This document shows, in pieces, positions 15,193 through 29,072 of a stretch of 64,000 nucleotides of DNA. Origin of the DNA: Acidithiobacillus thiooxidans ATCC 19377 (lineage in GTDB: Bacteria; Pseudomonadota; Gammaproteobacteria; Acidithiobacillales; Acidithiobacillaceae); contig NZ_CP045571.1 of the NCBI RefSeq assembly GCF_009662475.1, positions 1,734,501 through 1,798,500 on the forward strand, in the 5' to 3' direction. The stretch's first letter is position 1; every line of letters begins with the position of its first letter. The position numbers and the translations under genes were made by a program. The notes beneath the pieces were generated by a model. That model was not told where the DNA came from and did no database searches. It saw nothing but the letters and a program-made list of their open reading frames with translations.

Positions 15193-16178
15193 GTACCACC
15201 TACACCTGCAAACGGCAGGCCAACGTGTTCCTGAACAAAGACGGTGAACGCATATTCATCATGAATGAGGTGACCTATGACAGTAATGTGTTCCCGCATA
15301 CGCCGAGAATACACGTCTTCCATATTGGCGACCTCAAAAGCACGATGGAGAAGATCTTTTCCTATGCTGCTGATGTGGAAGGGGGCATGTTGGCCAGCCC
15401 CAACGGTCGATTAACCCCGGAGGGATACATCAAGTCGTGGATTGAATGCATCAAGCGGCCTTACTTCTATGATCCTGAGCAGCCGTTGGATTTTGAGTTT
15501 TACCGGCTGTATCCAGGCATCAAAAGGGGGTTTATTGAGGCTGTAGAAGAACGTGGAACACCGAAAACGGTCCTGAATCATTATGATTTAGCGATAAAAT
15601 TTCACGCTTATTCAAGCATCCCAAAAACTTTTTCCAACGACGGATACCCGTATGTTGGAGAATCCACAATTACCGGATACATGCCTAACAAATGCCATGA
15701 AACGCCTCCGCCACATCCAACCCACTTTATCCGGCTGGATGATAAATATGAGCCCTATTACATCCAGATGGATGAAAACGGGGTGGGTATCTCTGCACCT
15801 GTATGGCCTTACCGAGCTATCGGGCACTACATCGAAAGCCTATATGAGCAGGAGTTTTCACACCCTGGTTCGTATAAAGCGTGTATAACGTCATTCCGGG
15901 ATTTCCTGAAAACCCTGCCCGAAACCAACCCAGGCAACGTTCTGTGCGTCGTAAAGCCCATTGAATCGTCCGACGATGAATACATGGCCAAACGAAAGCG
16001 GGAACTGATCGATGAATATGGTAACGGTTCGTTTGATTTGGAATCTGTACCATCGGACAAGCGCTATTACATCTTCAATGGGCCTGTGCGATTCACGCTC
16101 AAGGACACCTCAGACTGGATGGCACATGGTTACGGCAGCAGTCAGCCCGTTCAAGTGCAAGAATCACTGTTCTTATGA
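15189..16178 (+). CDS. Hypothetical protein, 329 residues
   Basis: AAGAAAGGAGACCGCAA precedes the ATG at 15189. This medium-size soluble protein is rich in tyrosine and proline and shows no nucleotide-binding or metal motif that I recognise. The ordered composition and lack of repeats suggest a folded enzyme or structural protein. Its last recognisable segment is YGSSQPVQVQESLFL. It is the largest wholly unknown gene of this part of the element. Confidence 0.6.
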   Translation: MSTTYTCKRQANVFLNKDGERIFIMNEVTYDSNVFPHTPRIHVFHIGDLKSTMEKIFSYAADVEGGMLASPNGRLTPEGYIKSWIECIKRPYFYDPEQPLDFEFYRLYPGIKRGFIEAVEERGTPKTVLNHYDLAIKFHAYSSIPKTFSNDGYPYVGESTITGYMPNKCHETPPPHPTHFIRLDDKYEPYYIQMDENGVGISAPVWPYRAIGHYIESLYEQEFSHPGSYKACITSFRDFLKTLPETNPGNVLCVVKPIESSDDEYMAKRKRELIDEYGNGSFDLESVPSDKRYYIFNGPVRFTLKDTSDWMAHGYGSSQPVQVQESLFL

Positions 16179-16221
16179 CATCAGGCGATTGCTAACCAAA
16201 GTCATTTGATACTGAAAAAAC

Positions 16222-16245
16222 ACCCGCAAGTATCCACTTGCGGGT
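16222..16245 (+). terminator. Hairpin, possible terminator
   Basis: ACCCGCAAGT and ACTTGCGGGT pair perfectly around ATCC and are followed by CTTATCC. It could end the 15189 transcript or serve as a leader of the gene at 16278. Confidence 0.5.
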
Positions 16246-16277
16246 CTTATCCATGCGTAACAACAAAGGAGATTATT

Positions 16278-16535
16278 ATGCAAGCCATTGGCGTAGAAAC
16301 GTCTACCACCGCTGACATTGACCCTGGCTTTATTACCCGCGTCATTTCCGTCTTGAATAAAGACGTCTACGGCGACCAAGAGTTACAAATGTCACATACG
16401 CTGCTTCAATTGCAGCAAAAAGCCGCAGAAGAAGGCGCCGAATACATCACCGGCATCCGCTTTATGGTGGTGCCAAGCCATGACCATCCCGGCGTCATGC
16501 TGATGGCGGCTTACGGAACCATCAGCCTACATTGA
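16278..16535 (+). CDS. Hypothetical protein, 85 residues
   Basis: AAAGGAGATTATT precedes the ATG. The product has helices in the middle (QMSHTLLQLQQKAAEEGAEY) and a hydrophobic strand-like end (GVMLMAAYGTISL). The pattern of a helix followed by GAEYITGIRF recalls small oligomeric dodecin or YbjQ-type folds, but this is only an impression. Function unknown. Confidence 0.5.
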   Translation: MQAIGVETSTTADIDPGFITRVISVLNKDVYGDQELQMSHTLLQLQQKAAEEGAEYITGIRFMVVPSHDHPGVMLMAAYGTISLH

Positions 16536-16792
16536 TGCTTTGTATCAATTGTACGATTTCTTCAATACCCATGACTAATTGATTTGACCTGCCTGCCCCT
16601 GTTTTCTACAGGGGCAATACGCATAGTATTCATACCAAAATCCTGCATTTTGTTATGAAGATTATTCCTGTGACCAGCACATTCAACTGGATACCACCTT
16701 ATCGGTTTTTCTATATCCGATAGATTTTTCAACACACTGCCACCGCAGTTTCTTTTAGCGCCCACGCGCGCATCATGCACAAGGAGTCAAAT

Positions 16793-17743
16793 ATGGAACG
16801 CGAAGCGTTTTCAATGCCTGAATCCATCATCAGCATGGAAGATGACACCATTCGTGTCGGGCAACTGGTGTACTCAGGGAATTTGTTTTCCCAAGAATAC
16901 GGCATCATCACGGCTATCCACGGTGAACAGACGCATCCGCAAGGTTTTGGATTGGTTCTGAACACCACCAAAATGGCCGAGCTTGATATCGTCTTTTCAT
17001 CAGGGGAACGGTCTTATCACGTCCCTGAAAATGTCATCAGACACCTGCCATGGAAGCTATTTGGCAATACCTTTTCCGCTTCTGAAATTGAAAATGCCAT
17101 CCATTTTGCTGAGGCAAGAGACCAACGCAAGGCGATAGAAAAGGAGGCTGCCAAGGCCAAATTTATCGCGGAAATGGAGCGGTTACGGAAGGAATACCCG
17201 CAATTACTGGTTGCTGCCGATGAAACCGACCACAGAAAACGCGCGGCCAAAAACATGCGCATTCTGCTCAAGCAATTCAAGGGCTGCAAGTTTTCCGTGA
17301 GGACAGACGACAACTCAATCCGAGTCTCATGGATGGATGGCCCGACTGTCCCGCAAGTAAATGAAATCATCAATGCTTTCAAAGCGGGTAATTTTGACGG
17401 CATGACGGATAGCTACGAGTACCAAGAATCTCCGTGGAATGAGCTATTTGGGTCTGCCATGTATGTTTTTTCCGATCGCGGCTACTCAGAAGATCTCCTG
17501 AAGCGATCAGTGGTTTATTTGTGGAAGAGATTGCCCGGCAATCTCCATGGAATTCCACAACCTGAAAATCCAGCAGAGGTATTCACCATGACACCCAGGC
17601 AGATACCAGAACTCAACATGACCTTCGGCGAAGCCGTTAATTCTCTGGCCTACCAATTCGACTGTTTAAATAGCCGATATGTCCGGGCCTACGGCTGTTC
17701 TGGCGGATTTTTGATCCCTGAATCAGAAGCAGAAGCCGCCTAA
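16793..17743 (+). CDS. Hypothetical protein, 316 residues
   Basis: CAAGGAGTCAAAT precedes the ATG at 16793. The N-terminal part looks beta-rich (IRVGQLVYSGNLFSQEYGIITAI), like a small barrel. A charged helix follows (residues 100-145), then a domain containing SVRTDDNSIRVSWMDGPTVPQVNEIINAF. The latter recalls LPD29-type and related accessory domains found on plasmids, with low certainty. Upstream, 16536-16792 holds no gene. Confidence 0.5.
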   Translation: MEREAFSMPESIISMEDDTIRVGQLVYSGNLFSQEYGIITAIHGEQTHPQGFGLVLNTTKMAELDIVFSSGERSYHVPENVIRHLPWKLFGNTFSASEIENAIHFAEARDQRKAIEKEAAKAKFIAEMERLRKEYPQLLVAADETDHRKRAAKNMRILLKQFKGCKFSVRTDDNSIRVSWMDGPTVPQVNEIINAFKAGNFDGMTDSYEYQESPWNELFGSAMYVFSDRGYSEDLLKRSVVYLWKRLPGNLHGIPQPENPAEVFTMTPRQIPELNMTFGEAVNSLAYQFDCLNSRYVRAYGCSGGFLIPESEAEAA

Positions 17744-17776
17744 ACACCATCCATTGCTTATTATTAGGAGCTATTT

Positions 17777-18157
17777 ATGTACCCAGAAAATTTCGGTCAA
17801 CTGGCCTACGATTACAGCAACAAAAAGAATTTCTTGAACAAATCAGCCGCCTTGCTGCGTACTGTCGCCAAGGGGTTCCCTGACCTGGATTGCCGGGTCA
17901 AAAAAAATGAAGGCGGCATCGCTGTAGGGGGTGACGTCTACCTATACGTCAATGGCGTCGAAAAAGGCGTCCTGGTCACTATTACGCATTCACCTATCAG
18001 TAGCCAGCGTGCGGACGGCGTTATTTGCTACCTGCAACCCCGCCTTCCAGACAAAACCGGTAAATTCACGGTATTACCCGTGAATGCACCCAACCGCTAT
18101 GTAGCGCTGGATGCCCAGCGTATCCAGGCAGAAGTCCAGCGCATGCTCGCTGCCTAA
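17777..18157 (+). CDS. Hypothetical protein, 126 residues
   Basis: TATTAGGAGCTATTT precedes the ATG. A helical N-terminus (about 1-35) leads into a beta-rich domain (GGIAVGGDVYLYVNGVEKGVLVTITHS). No membrane segment or catalytic motif is visible. Function unknown. Confidence 0.5.
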   Translation: MYPENFGQLAYDYSNKKNFLNKSAALLRTVAKGFPDLDCRVKKNEGGIAVGGDVYLYVNGVEKGVLVTITHSPISSQRADGVICYLQPRLPDKTGKFTVLPVNAPNRYVALDAQRIQAEVQRMLAA

Positions 18158-18175
18158 TCGTTCTCTCTACCATTT

Positions 18176-18262
18176 GCCCGGGATCAATTTGATCCCGGCC
18201 CCCCTCTTTTCAGGTAATGCCTGAGCCAAACATCCAGCCACCCACTGCAGGTTGTTTGGCTC
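18176..18262 (+). promoter_or_regulatory. Two consecutive hairpins before the methyltransferase gene
   Basis: CCGGGATCAA and TTGATCCCGG form a near-perfect palindrome at about 18177-18197, and GAGCCAAACA pairs with TGTTTGGCTC (18223-18262) around a 20-base loop. The first may terminate the upstream gene; the second may belong to the leader of the next. Confidence 0.45.
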
Positions 18263-18361
18263 AAGCATGACGTTTCAAACCTCCCAAAGTTTTTGTGTTT
18301 TGCACCGTGACCCGGCACGCCAACCGGGATTCTGACTCGCATTCCCATGGGAGAATCCAAT

Positions 18362-19444
18362 ATGTTTTCTACACTGAGCTCTGGCGAACGCCAGAACCAC
18401 AATAAACTCGCGCGCGGTTATTACCGCACAGATGATTCCACAACCCAAGGCATTTGCCATGCCTTAGCCCTCCAGGGCGATAAGGCCGTTCTTTTTGACC
18501 CCTGCTGCGGCGAGGGCATTGTCGCATCCGACCTCCAAAAATATCTTGGAGAAGATCAATGCACCACATACGGCGTCGAAATAGCGGGTGAGCGCTTCAA
18601 AAAATCCGCTGCCATCCTGCAAAATGTCTTGCATGGAGACGCCTTGTATTTGGTCGCCTCATCAAGCTGGGCCAGTCTGCTTTTCTTCAACCCCCCTTAT
18701 GATTGGGTCAAAGTCAAAGACAAGCGGCTGCGCCTGGAACAATTGTTCTGGGAAGCCCATGCCAGTCGTTTAATACCCGGCGGCGTCCTCGTCGCCGTAC
18801 TCCCGGACTATCTGTTTTATCGGGATGCCCCGCGTATGGCGGAGTTTTTTTCCAACTATCTGCAAAAAGGAACGACGCTGGTCTACCGTGCGGATACGGA
18901 TAAATTCAAACAAATCGTGGTGATTGGGTATCGCAAAAAAAGCGAAGCCGGGAAAGCATTGGACCCAGACATTGATCTGCGTAATCTCCTGCTGACTCCA
19001 GACGCCGAGCTGCCAGCCCTGCCCAAAGAACCTTTAGCCACCCCTTTCCTCATCCCCGATGGCCGGACACCGGATACTTTCCGGATAAACCATCTGACCA
19101 AGGAATACGTCGAAATGGTGCTGGCGAAAAATCCACAGTTTGACAAGGAGGTGCAACAATTCCTCCAGACACAGAATGCACTCTCTCAAAAATTGCGTTC
19201 TGTACGGCAGTTACGCGATGGACATATTCCTGCGCTGTTGGCATCTGGTGGATTGGATGGGCACCTGGAAGATGAACAGGGACGCTTTCTGGTCCGAGGC
19301 ACTGTGCAAACCGTGATGGAAGTATTGGAAGGCGCGGAAGCCGAAGAAACCCAGAAAAAAACGGTTACCACCAGTGTTCGTAAGCATATTACACAGATTC
19401 TGGCGTGGGACCTCTCCAATTTTCAGTTAATAAGGATTTCATGA
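18362..19444 (+). CDS. SAM-dependent DNA methyltransferase-like protein
   Basis: A 360-residue protein with the SAM-binding motif LFDPCCGEG (D46) and the catalytic-type motif NPPYDW (N110 to Y113) of N6-adenine/N4-cytosine methylases. It resembles the DUF6094 group found on plasmids and integrative elements. The C-terminal third is helical, with a coiled stretch (VQQFLQTQNALSQKLRSVRQL). The start at 18362 follows GGGAGAATCCAAT. Its stop overlaps the next gene, and the SNF2 helicase follows, so the three probably form one operon. No cognate restriction enzyme is visible. A role in protecting the element or marking replication is inference. Confidence 0.78.
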   Translation: MFSTLSSGERQNHNKLARGYYRTDDSTTQGICHALALQGDKAVLFDPCCGEGIVASDLQKYLGEDQCTTYGVEIAGERFKKSAAILQNVLHGDALYLVASSSWASLLFFNPPYDWVKVKDKRLRLEQLFWEAHASRLIPGGVLVAVLPDYLFYRDAPRMAEFFSNYLQKGTTLVYRADTDKFKQIVVIGYRKKSEAGKALDPDIDLRNLLLTPDAELPALPKEPLATPFLIPDGRTPDTFRINHLTKEYVEMVLAKNPQFDKEVQQFLQTQNALSQKLRSVRQLRDGHIPALLASGGLDGHLEDEQGRFLVRGTVQTVMEVLEGAEAEETQKKTVTTSVRKHITQILAWDLSNFQLIRIS

Positions 19445-20097
19445 TGAATCAGGCATTAGATCAAGTGGAAATCTCTGGAGAAAAATTGTTTTGTGATGCC
19501 CTGGGCGTCACCACGCTCTCCGGAAAACGTTACTTCACCGTAGCCAGTCTTATCGGTCGGCGCAGTGCCATGGACTATGCGCTGCCCTCCATTCACAAAG
19601 GGGACGCCATTCGATATGAGAAAAATCTGTTTTTTTCCATCGGTCCCCAACGCTATATGGGGAAGAAAGGCACCCTTTCTGATGGCATTCTCAAAACCCT
19701 CATCATCCCCAACCAGCATCTTCAGATCCACAACGAAGAGCAGGATAAAAAGGACGAAAAGGACGCAGAAAACAAAATGCTGTCCGATATAAAAACCGTT
19801 TTCTGGTATGGCGAACAGGATAATACAGAGGATTTACTCTGGAACACCCTGCGGCAGTCTCCTGTTCCGGTTCTGGATACCTGGAAAAAACCCATCATTC
19901 AGATCCTTCGGGATGTATCCGCCATTGATGAGTTGTGCGCACAAAACGGTGCCAAAGCTTCCGGACAGGAACGCATCATCCCCATTGATTTTGTCATTGG
20001 CAACACCCAATGGGGCGGGTTTTCCCTCCATGTCAGCGATGATGATATGGCTTCTGCCGTACAGTTTCTTTTACGCAGCAAACGTATCGCTGCCTAA
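19441..20097 (+). CDS. Hypothetical protein between methylase and helicase, 218 residues
   Basis: The ATG overlaps the methylase stop; another ATG follows directly. The protein is soluble, with a basic stretch (PQRYMGKKGTLSDGILKTL) and a lysine/aspartate-rich linker near residues 100-110. Its fixed place between a methyltransferase-like gene and an SNF2-like helicase suggests it works with them. No family recognised. Confidence 0.6.
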   Translation: MMNQALDQVEISGEKLFCDALGVTTLSGKRYFTVASLIGRRSAMDYALPSIHKGDAIRYEKNLFFSIGPQRYMGKKGTLSDGILKTLIIPNQHLQIHNEEQDKKDEKDAENKMLSDIKTVFWYGEQDNTEDLLWNTLRQSPVPVLDTWKKPIIQILRDVSAIDELCAQNGAKASGQERIIPIDFVIGNTQWGGFSLHVSDDDMASAVQFLLRSKRIAA

Positions 20098-20113
20098 CGA
20101 AAGGAGTCCATTT

Positions 20114-22816
20114 ATGGATTTTCATGTCCAGGAAATGCCCATGACCGAATTCATGGGTCGATTTTCGGGTCAACTCTTTGAGAAAGCCAAAAACTTTCTC
20201 GACCCGGAATATCAGCACGGCGATCCTCAGCATGCCCATATAGCCGCCCGTCTGGATAGTATCGGGATGTTGCGGCAACCTTTCCCGGCACAACGGGAGG
20301 TCATTGAGGCCGGATCCGTGCATCTTTACGAAGAGCAAGCCAAGACCATCGTTCTTTCTCAGGACATGGGTACGGGCAAAACGCTCTGTGGCTCCACTAT
20401 TGCCATAATGGGAGAAAGACCACAACGCGTCATCGTCGTGGTGCCACCTCACCTCGTCGGCAAATGGGCACGCGAATTGGAGATTACTTTCCCCCAAGTC
20501 GTCGTGCATAAAATCAATCATGCAGGAGCTATTGAAGTCCTCGAAAAGGCCTATCAGAAAAACCCCGGCCCGCCCAAAATCCCAGAGTTCTGGATTATCG
20601 GTCGGGTTCGATTGCGGATGTCTTACCGGATAGAACCTGCGACCCTCATCCGCCGGAAAAAAGGGAACGGCGGATGGTATCACACCCATCATTACTGCCC
20701 CGATTGTGGGGGCACTGTGATGATGCCGGCACCGAAAGAGGACAAAGACAAAGAAAGCAGCATCGGGGACATGACGCTCTATTCCGGGAATGCGGACGGA
20801 GAAGCTGGCCCTGCGCATTCTTTTTGTCATGCAGACGAGGCCTGGCTCAGCAAAAGGCGAACCTGTCAGCATGTCCTTTATCCCTCCGATCCGTACAAGG
20901 TCACCCAAGGCTGCGGTGCTGCCCTCTGGAAGGCCACCCGCCTGCATCAGAAGTCTCCCGAAGAAACCTTGTCCACGGCGCTTTCTGCGCTACCCGGATT
21001 GGGCAAAGTCACCATCCAAAAGTTGATGACCCATGACGGGCAGACGGTCCGCCATATTCTTCGTGACTTATCCAATGGCGATATTCACCCAGCCCTGGCG
21101 CAATTACTGAAGCCTGCGGCCATCAAAAAAGTGCGGTCCTATTTGGACCGTACCGGCTTTACGGTGGGAGACGGTAACTATGCGCCCGTCGAATACATCA
21201 AACGCAAAATGCGTAGGGGCTGGTTTGATGTGGCCCTGTTTGATGAACTGCACGAATTAAAAGGGGACAACACGGCTCAGGGGGTCGCCTTTGGCATCCT
21301 GTCCGGTTGCTGCAAAAAAACCATCGGTCTCACCGGCACTCTGGTGGATGGTTATGCGGCCTCTTTGCACCCGCTTCTATTCCGAAGCGACCCGGAAAGC
21401 ATGCTCCGTCTGGGATATGGTGCCCATGATGGCGCACGTTTTCAGCGCGAAATGGGGATCGTGAAAGAAATCGTCACGGTCATCGAAGAAGACGGGCTGA
21501 AATCGGCACGCGGTAAAAAAGTGTACCGACAAACCCGTAATCTGCCCGGGCTGCATCCTACGGTGGTTTCTCACCTATTGTTGCCCAATGCCCTGTTTCT
21601 GGAATTACCGGATATCGAGAAAAGTCTCCAGTCTATGGCTGAGGAAAAAGGGTATCCGCCCGTGCGCTTGTTACCCAGCTATCGGGAAACCTTTGTCCGT
21701 ATCCAAATGCCTGAACAGCAGAAAGCATCTGTCAGGACGTTCTGCACGAATCTTATCAAGGCGTTAAAAGAAGCGCTGAAGGAAGGCTATGGGCAAAAAA
21801 TCATGGGGCCGGTCATGTCTGCCGCGCTCTATGCCGCCGACGGAGCATTCCAAAAGGTGGTCTGCCAACCGCGTCTTTACAGCAAACCTATTGAAGTACT
21901 CCATCCCATTGCGCGTGAAGACGAACTTTTGGAAAAGGAAATCTTCATGCGGGATCTGGTGCGCCGCGAGTTGGCCCATCATCGTAAGGTGCTCATTTAC
22001 ACCATCTACTCGGACAAGCTGGACCTGACGCAGCGTTATCAGTCCATCTTGAAAAAAGAGGGCATAGATGCGCGGGTGCTGAAATCTTCGGTGCCCACAG
22101 AAATCCGGGAAGACTGGGTACAGGATGCCTTGAAGGATGGGTGCGAGGTTCTGATCTGTAATCCCAATCTGGTGAAAACCGGTCTGGACCTTTTTGACTT
22201 CACCAGTATTCTGTTTATGCAAACCGGCTACAGCACGGACACCGTGTTGCAGGCTTCCCGTCGCTCCTGGCGTATTGGACAAACGGAACCAGTCCGCATC
22301 TACTTCGCCGCTTATGACGAGACGCCGCAAATGACCGCGATGTCGCTGATGGCGAAAAAAATCCGGGTTTCCACACAAGCCAAGGGAAACATCTCCGATA
22401 GCGGGCTGTCCGCCGCTGTGGAAGAGCAGGATACCGATGATTCCGGTTCATTGATGGCGATTGCCAATCAATTCCTCGATGGTCTGCGTGACCATAGTCA
22501 CGATGCCATTACCGGCGCCATTTCCACCCTGAGTGAAGATTGCACCGACGGGGAGTTCCGGGCCAACAGTATGCGCGATATTCAACACATGCTGGCTGGT
22601 AGCAAACCCATCGACAAAAACCAGACCTCCATCAACACCTGCACATCCGCTGAAGATGGGCAGCCGAAAGAAGAAGAACTGGATATTTTGTCTCTGGTGT
22701 TCGGCGCTGCACAAATGGCTGCACCCCGCCCTGCACCCCAAAAGAAGAAGCCCGCTTCCCGACCACCTTCCCGAAAGAAGGATACCGGTTTTATGGAATT
22801 GGACCTCTTTTCCTGA
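20114..22816 (+). CDS. SNF2/SF2-family helicase with zinc-finger insertion
   Basis: A 900-residue ATP-dependent DNA translocase. Motif I is DMGTGKT (residues 84-90), the Walker B box is DELH (377-380), motif III is GLTGTL, and motif VI is QASRRSWRIGQ (from residue 713), the SNF2-like form. A large insertion between motifs I and II carries CPDCGG and further cysteines (CQHVLYP, CGAALW), probably a zinc ribbon, and a helix-hairpin-like LSALPGLGKVTIQKL. The C-terminal tail is proline/lysine-rich and ends GFMELDLFS. The start at 20114 follows AAAGGAGTCCATTT; a longer open frame upstream is not used because it would overlap the preceding gene. Likely role: remodelling DNA or removing proteins during replication or defence. 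Confidence 0.88.
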   Translation: MDFHVQEMPMTEFMGRFSGQLFEKAKNFLDPEYQHGDPQHAHIAARLDSIGMLRQPFPAQREVIEAGSVHLYEEQAKTIVLSQDMGTGKTLCGSTIAIMGERPQRVIVVVPPHLVGKWARELEITFPQVVVHKINHAGAIEVLEKAYQKNPGPPKIPEFWIIGRVRLRMSYRIEPATLIRRKKGNGGWYHTHHYCPDCGGTVMMPAPKEDKDKESSIGDMTLYSGNADGEAGPAHSFCHADEAWLSKRRTCQHVLYPSDPYKVTQGCGAALWKATRLHQKSPEETLSTALSALPGLGKVTIQKLMTHDGQTVRHILRDLSNGDIHPALAQLLKPAAIKKVRSYLDRTGFTVGDGNYAPVEYIKRKMRRGWFDVALFDELHELKGDNTAQGVAFGILSGCCKKTIGLTGTLVDGYAASLHPLLFRSDPESMLRLGYGAHDGARFQREMGIVKEIVTVIEEDGLKSARGKKVYRQTRNLPGLHPTVVSHLLLPNALFLELPDIEKSLQSMAEEKGYPPVRLLPSYRETFVRIQMPEQQKASVRTFCTNLIKALKEALKEGYGQKIMGPVMSAALYAADGAFQKVVCQPRLYSKPIEVLHPIAREDELLEKEIFMRDLVRRELAHHRKVLIYTIYSDKLDLTQRYQSILKKEGIDARVLKSSVPTEIREDWVQDALKDGCEVLICNPNLVKTGLDLFDFTSILFMQTGYSTDTVLQASRRSWRIGQTEPVRIYFAAYDETPQMTAMSLMAKKIRVSTQAKGNISDSGLSAAVEEQDTDDSGSLMAIANQFLDGLRDHSHDAITGAISTLSEDCTDGEFRANSMRDIQHMLAGSKPIDKNQTSINTCTSAEDGQPKEEELDILSLVFGAAQMAAPRPAPQKKKPASRPPSRKKDTGFMELDLFS

Positions 22817-22822
22817 TTCACC

Positions 22823-22906
22823 CCGGACCGGTCAGCACGACCCGTCCGGCTTTTCTATAAAAATAGGTCAGTGGAGCACCCTGCTGTATGGGGTGCTCGT
22901 TTTTTT
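22823..22906 (+). terminator. Two tandem intrinsic terminators
   Basis: First, CCGGAC,C,GGTC pairs with GACC,C,GTCCGG and is followed by CTTTTCT. Second, GAGCACCC (22874-22881) pairs with GGGTGCTC (22891-22898) and is followed by GTTTTTTT. They close the methylase-helicase operon. The rest of the 409-base gap before nrdA holds a structured leader and a copy of the 22-base repeat. Confidence 0.85.
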
Positions 22907-23158
22907 GAGCGGTTATTCTTCGTGACTGTTCAAAAAAACGCCAAAAAAGGCACTTATTGTCACCAAACCCTGCCCAAAATCTCTGCATACTCTCTGCATA
23001 AACCCTTTTCTGGATCGGGTTTATCCCAGAACGCGCAAGATCCGTTTCCACTGGCGCACCCGGCGTTTTAACGCCCACTCAGCCTGAGCCCAAAGAATGC
23101 CTGGCTATGGCCCCTCTTCGGCCAAATCCAGACATTTTTAACGCCTTATGCCCATAGG

Positions 23159-23180
23159 CCGTTACCGGACGTAAACCGGA
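23159..23180 (+). repeat. 22-base dispersed repeat, copy 1, in the nrdA leader
   Basis: The core GTTACCGGACGTAAACCGG, flanked by CC and A, occurs identically at 28636-28657 and 33731-33752. All three copies are intergenic, on the + strand, and upstream of a coding region, here 46 bases before nrdA. CCGG on each side of ACGTAAA can form a small hairpin. A GGGCA/TGCCC hairpin follows at about 23197-23212. Possible operator or RNA element. Confidence 0.75.
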
Positions 23181-23225
23181 ACACCCATTCTTAACGGGCA
23201 TTTTTGCCCCTCAACAGGAGGTATC

Positions 23226-28238
<5,013 letters not shown>

Positions 28239-28286
28239 CAGCGTGTTCGTCGAGTTCATCTCTTTATAACTGTTTTTATTTCATGC

Positions 28287-28312
28287 GTGCCCGTTGATTC
28301 GGGCACCCCTTT
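28287..28312 (+). terminator. Probable nrdA terminator
   Basis: GTGCCCG and CGGGCAC pair perfectly around TTGATT, followed by CCCCTTTTC. It lies 48 bases after nrdA and just ahead of the ribosome site of the next gene, so termination may be partial. Confidence 0.65.
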
Positions 28313-28326
28313 TCGAGGTGTTTCTG

Positions 28327-28566
28327 ATGCCACTCCCCTTACCTGGAAAATCTGCGGAAAGATCGGAATGGTTGGCCGCTTACGAAGCCCATTATCAGCA
28401 CTATCTCTCCATGGTTCATCCTGACCGAATGGGTATAGCCTGGAGTCATTCCATGGTGGAATCTTCCCTGGGACCGCACTGGTGGCATCTGTTTGGGCCA
28501 CATGAGCGGACCTTATCTGGATGGAAGCATTTACAATCCACCGCAAAATCCCATCGTTCTGAATAA
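28327..28566 (+). CDS. Hypothetical protein, 79 residues
   Basis: CGAGGTGTTTCTG precedes the ATG. The product is histidine- and tryptophan-rich (YEAHYQHYLSMVHPDRMG, LGPHWWHLFGPHERTL). No family recognised. It lies after the nrdA terminator and is possibly expressed by read-through. Confidence 0.5.
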   Translation: MPLPLPGKSAERSEWLAAYEAHYQHYLSMVHPDRMGIAWSHSMVESSLGPHWWHLFGPHERTLSGWKHLQSTAKSHRSE

Positions 28567-28635
28567 TCCGCACAAGGTATTTTCCCCAACCTATCGTCCT
28601 TCGAGAGGCTGGGAAAAACCCCTTACGTCGAAAGA

Positions 28636-28657
28636 CCGTTACCGGACGTAAACCGGA
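28636..28657 (+). repeat. 22-base dispersed repeat, copy 2
   Basis: Identical to the copies at 23159 and 33731. It is followed by a leader with the hairpins CCCCC,A,ATGGG / CCCAT,G,GGGG (about 28669-28695) and GAGGG/CCCTC (about 28710-28727), then the gene at 28745. Confidence 0.75.
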
Positions 28658-28744
28658 TTATTTAACACCCCCCAATGGGCGCTTTCCCATGGGGGACTGC
28701 TCACCTGCGAGGGTAATTACATCCCTCTTGGGGAAGGAGCAATT

Positions 28745-28876
28745 ATGCGTCATTACAAAGCGGTCGCAATAGCGGTAGCAACTTCCGGCCTTATTGCCGA
28801 GAAGTGGGAATTAGACCTTGCGGCAGGTGCTGCATGGTTATTTTTGCAGGAATGCACCCTTCATTGTTCGCGTTAA
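28745..28876 (+). CDS. 43-residue peptide
   Basis: GGGGAAGGAGCAATT is a strong ribosome site for the ATG at 28745. The peptide is alanine-rich and moderately hydrophobic (AVAIAVATSGLIAEKWELDLAAGAAWLFL) and ends with two cysteines. The structured leader and repeat copy 2 upstream support real expression. Function unknown. Confidence 0.45.
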   Translation: MRHYKAVAIAVATSGLIAEKWELDLAAGAAWLFLQECTLHCSR

Positions 28877-29033
28877 AAACGAACAGGGCATTGTGCCGGC
28901 GAGGCTTGAACATGTGCTATCACAAGAGTGGATTCTGAAAAAACAGGATTACCCACATCAATTCTTTTACACACTGTCTGCGCGTGGCGCACAGGTTGCG
29001 CGAGAGGCGAACAACGTTACGGCATGGTTGTAA
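28827..29033 (+). CDS. Doubtful small protein, about 68 residues
   Basis: This frame overlaps the 28745 gene by 50 bases. It has no ATG: the start would be GTG at 28827 or TTG at 28818, with poor ribosome sites. The C-terminal part (LEHVLSQEWILKKQDYPHQFFYTLSARGAQVA) looks like the wing region of a winged-helix protein. It may be the 3' part of a frameshifted gene that began at 28745. Confidence 0.3.
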   Translation: MLHGYFCRNAPFIVRVKNEQGIVPARLEHVLSQEWILKKQDYPHQFFYTLSARGAQVAREANNVTAWL

Positions 29034-29072
29034 CAACTTAATACCATGTCTTCATTACAGGAGGTGTCTATT

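Noticed and set aside
19808-20113. An N-terminal extension of the SNF2-type helicase
   Set aside because: It would overlap the whole 3' part of the preceding gene, while AAAGGAG and ATG at 20114 give a clear start.
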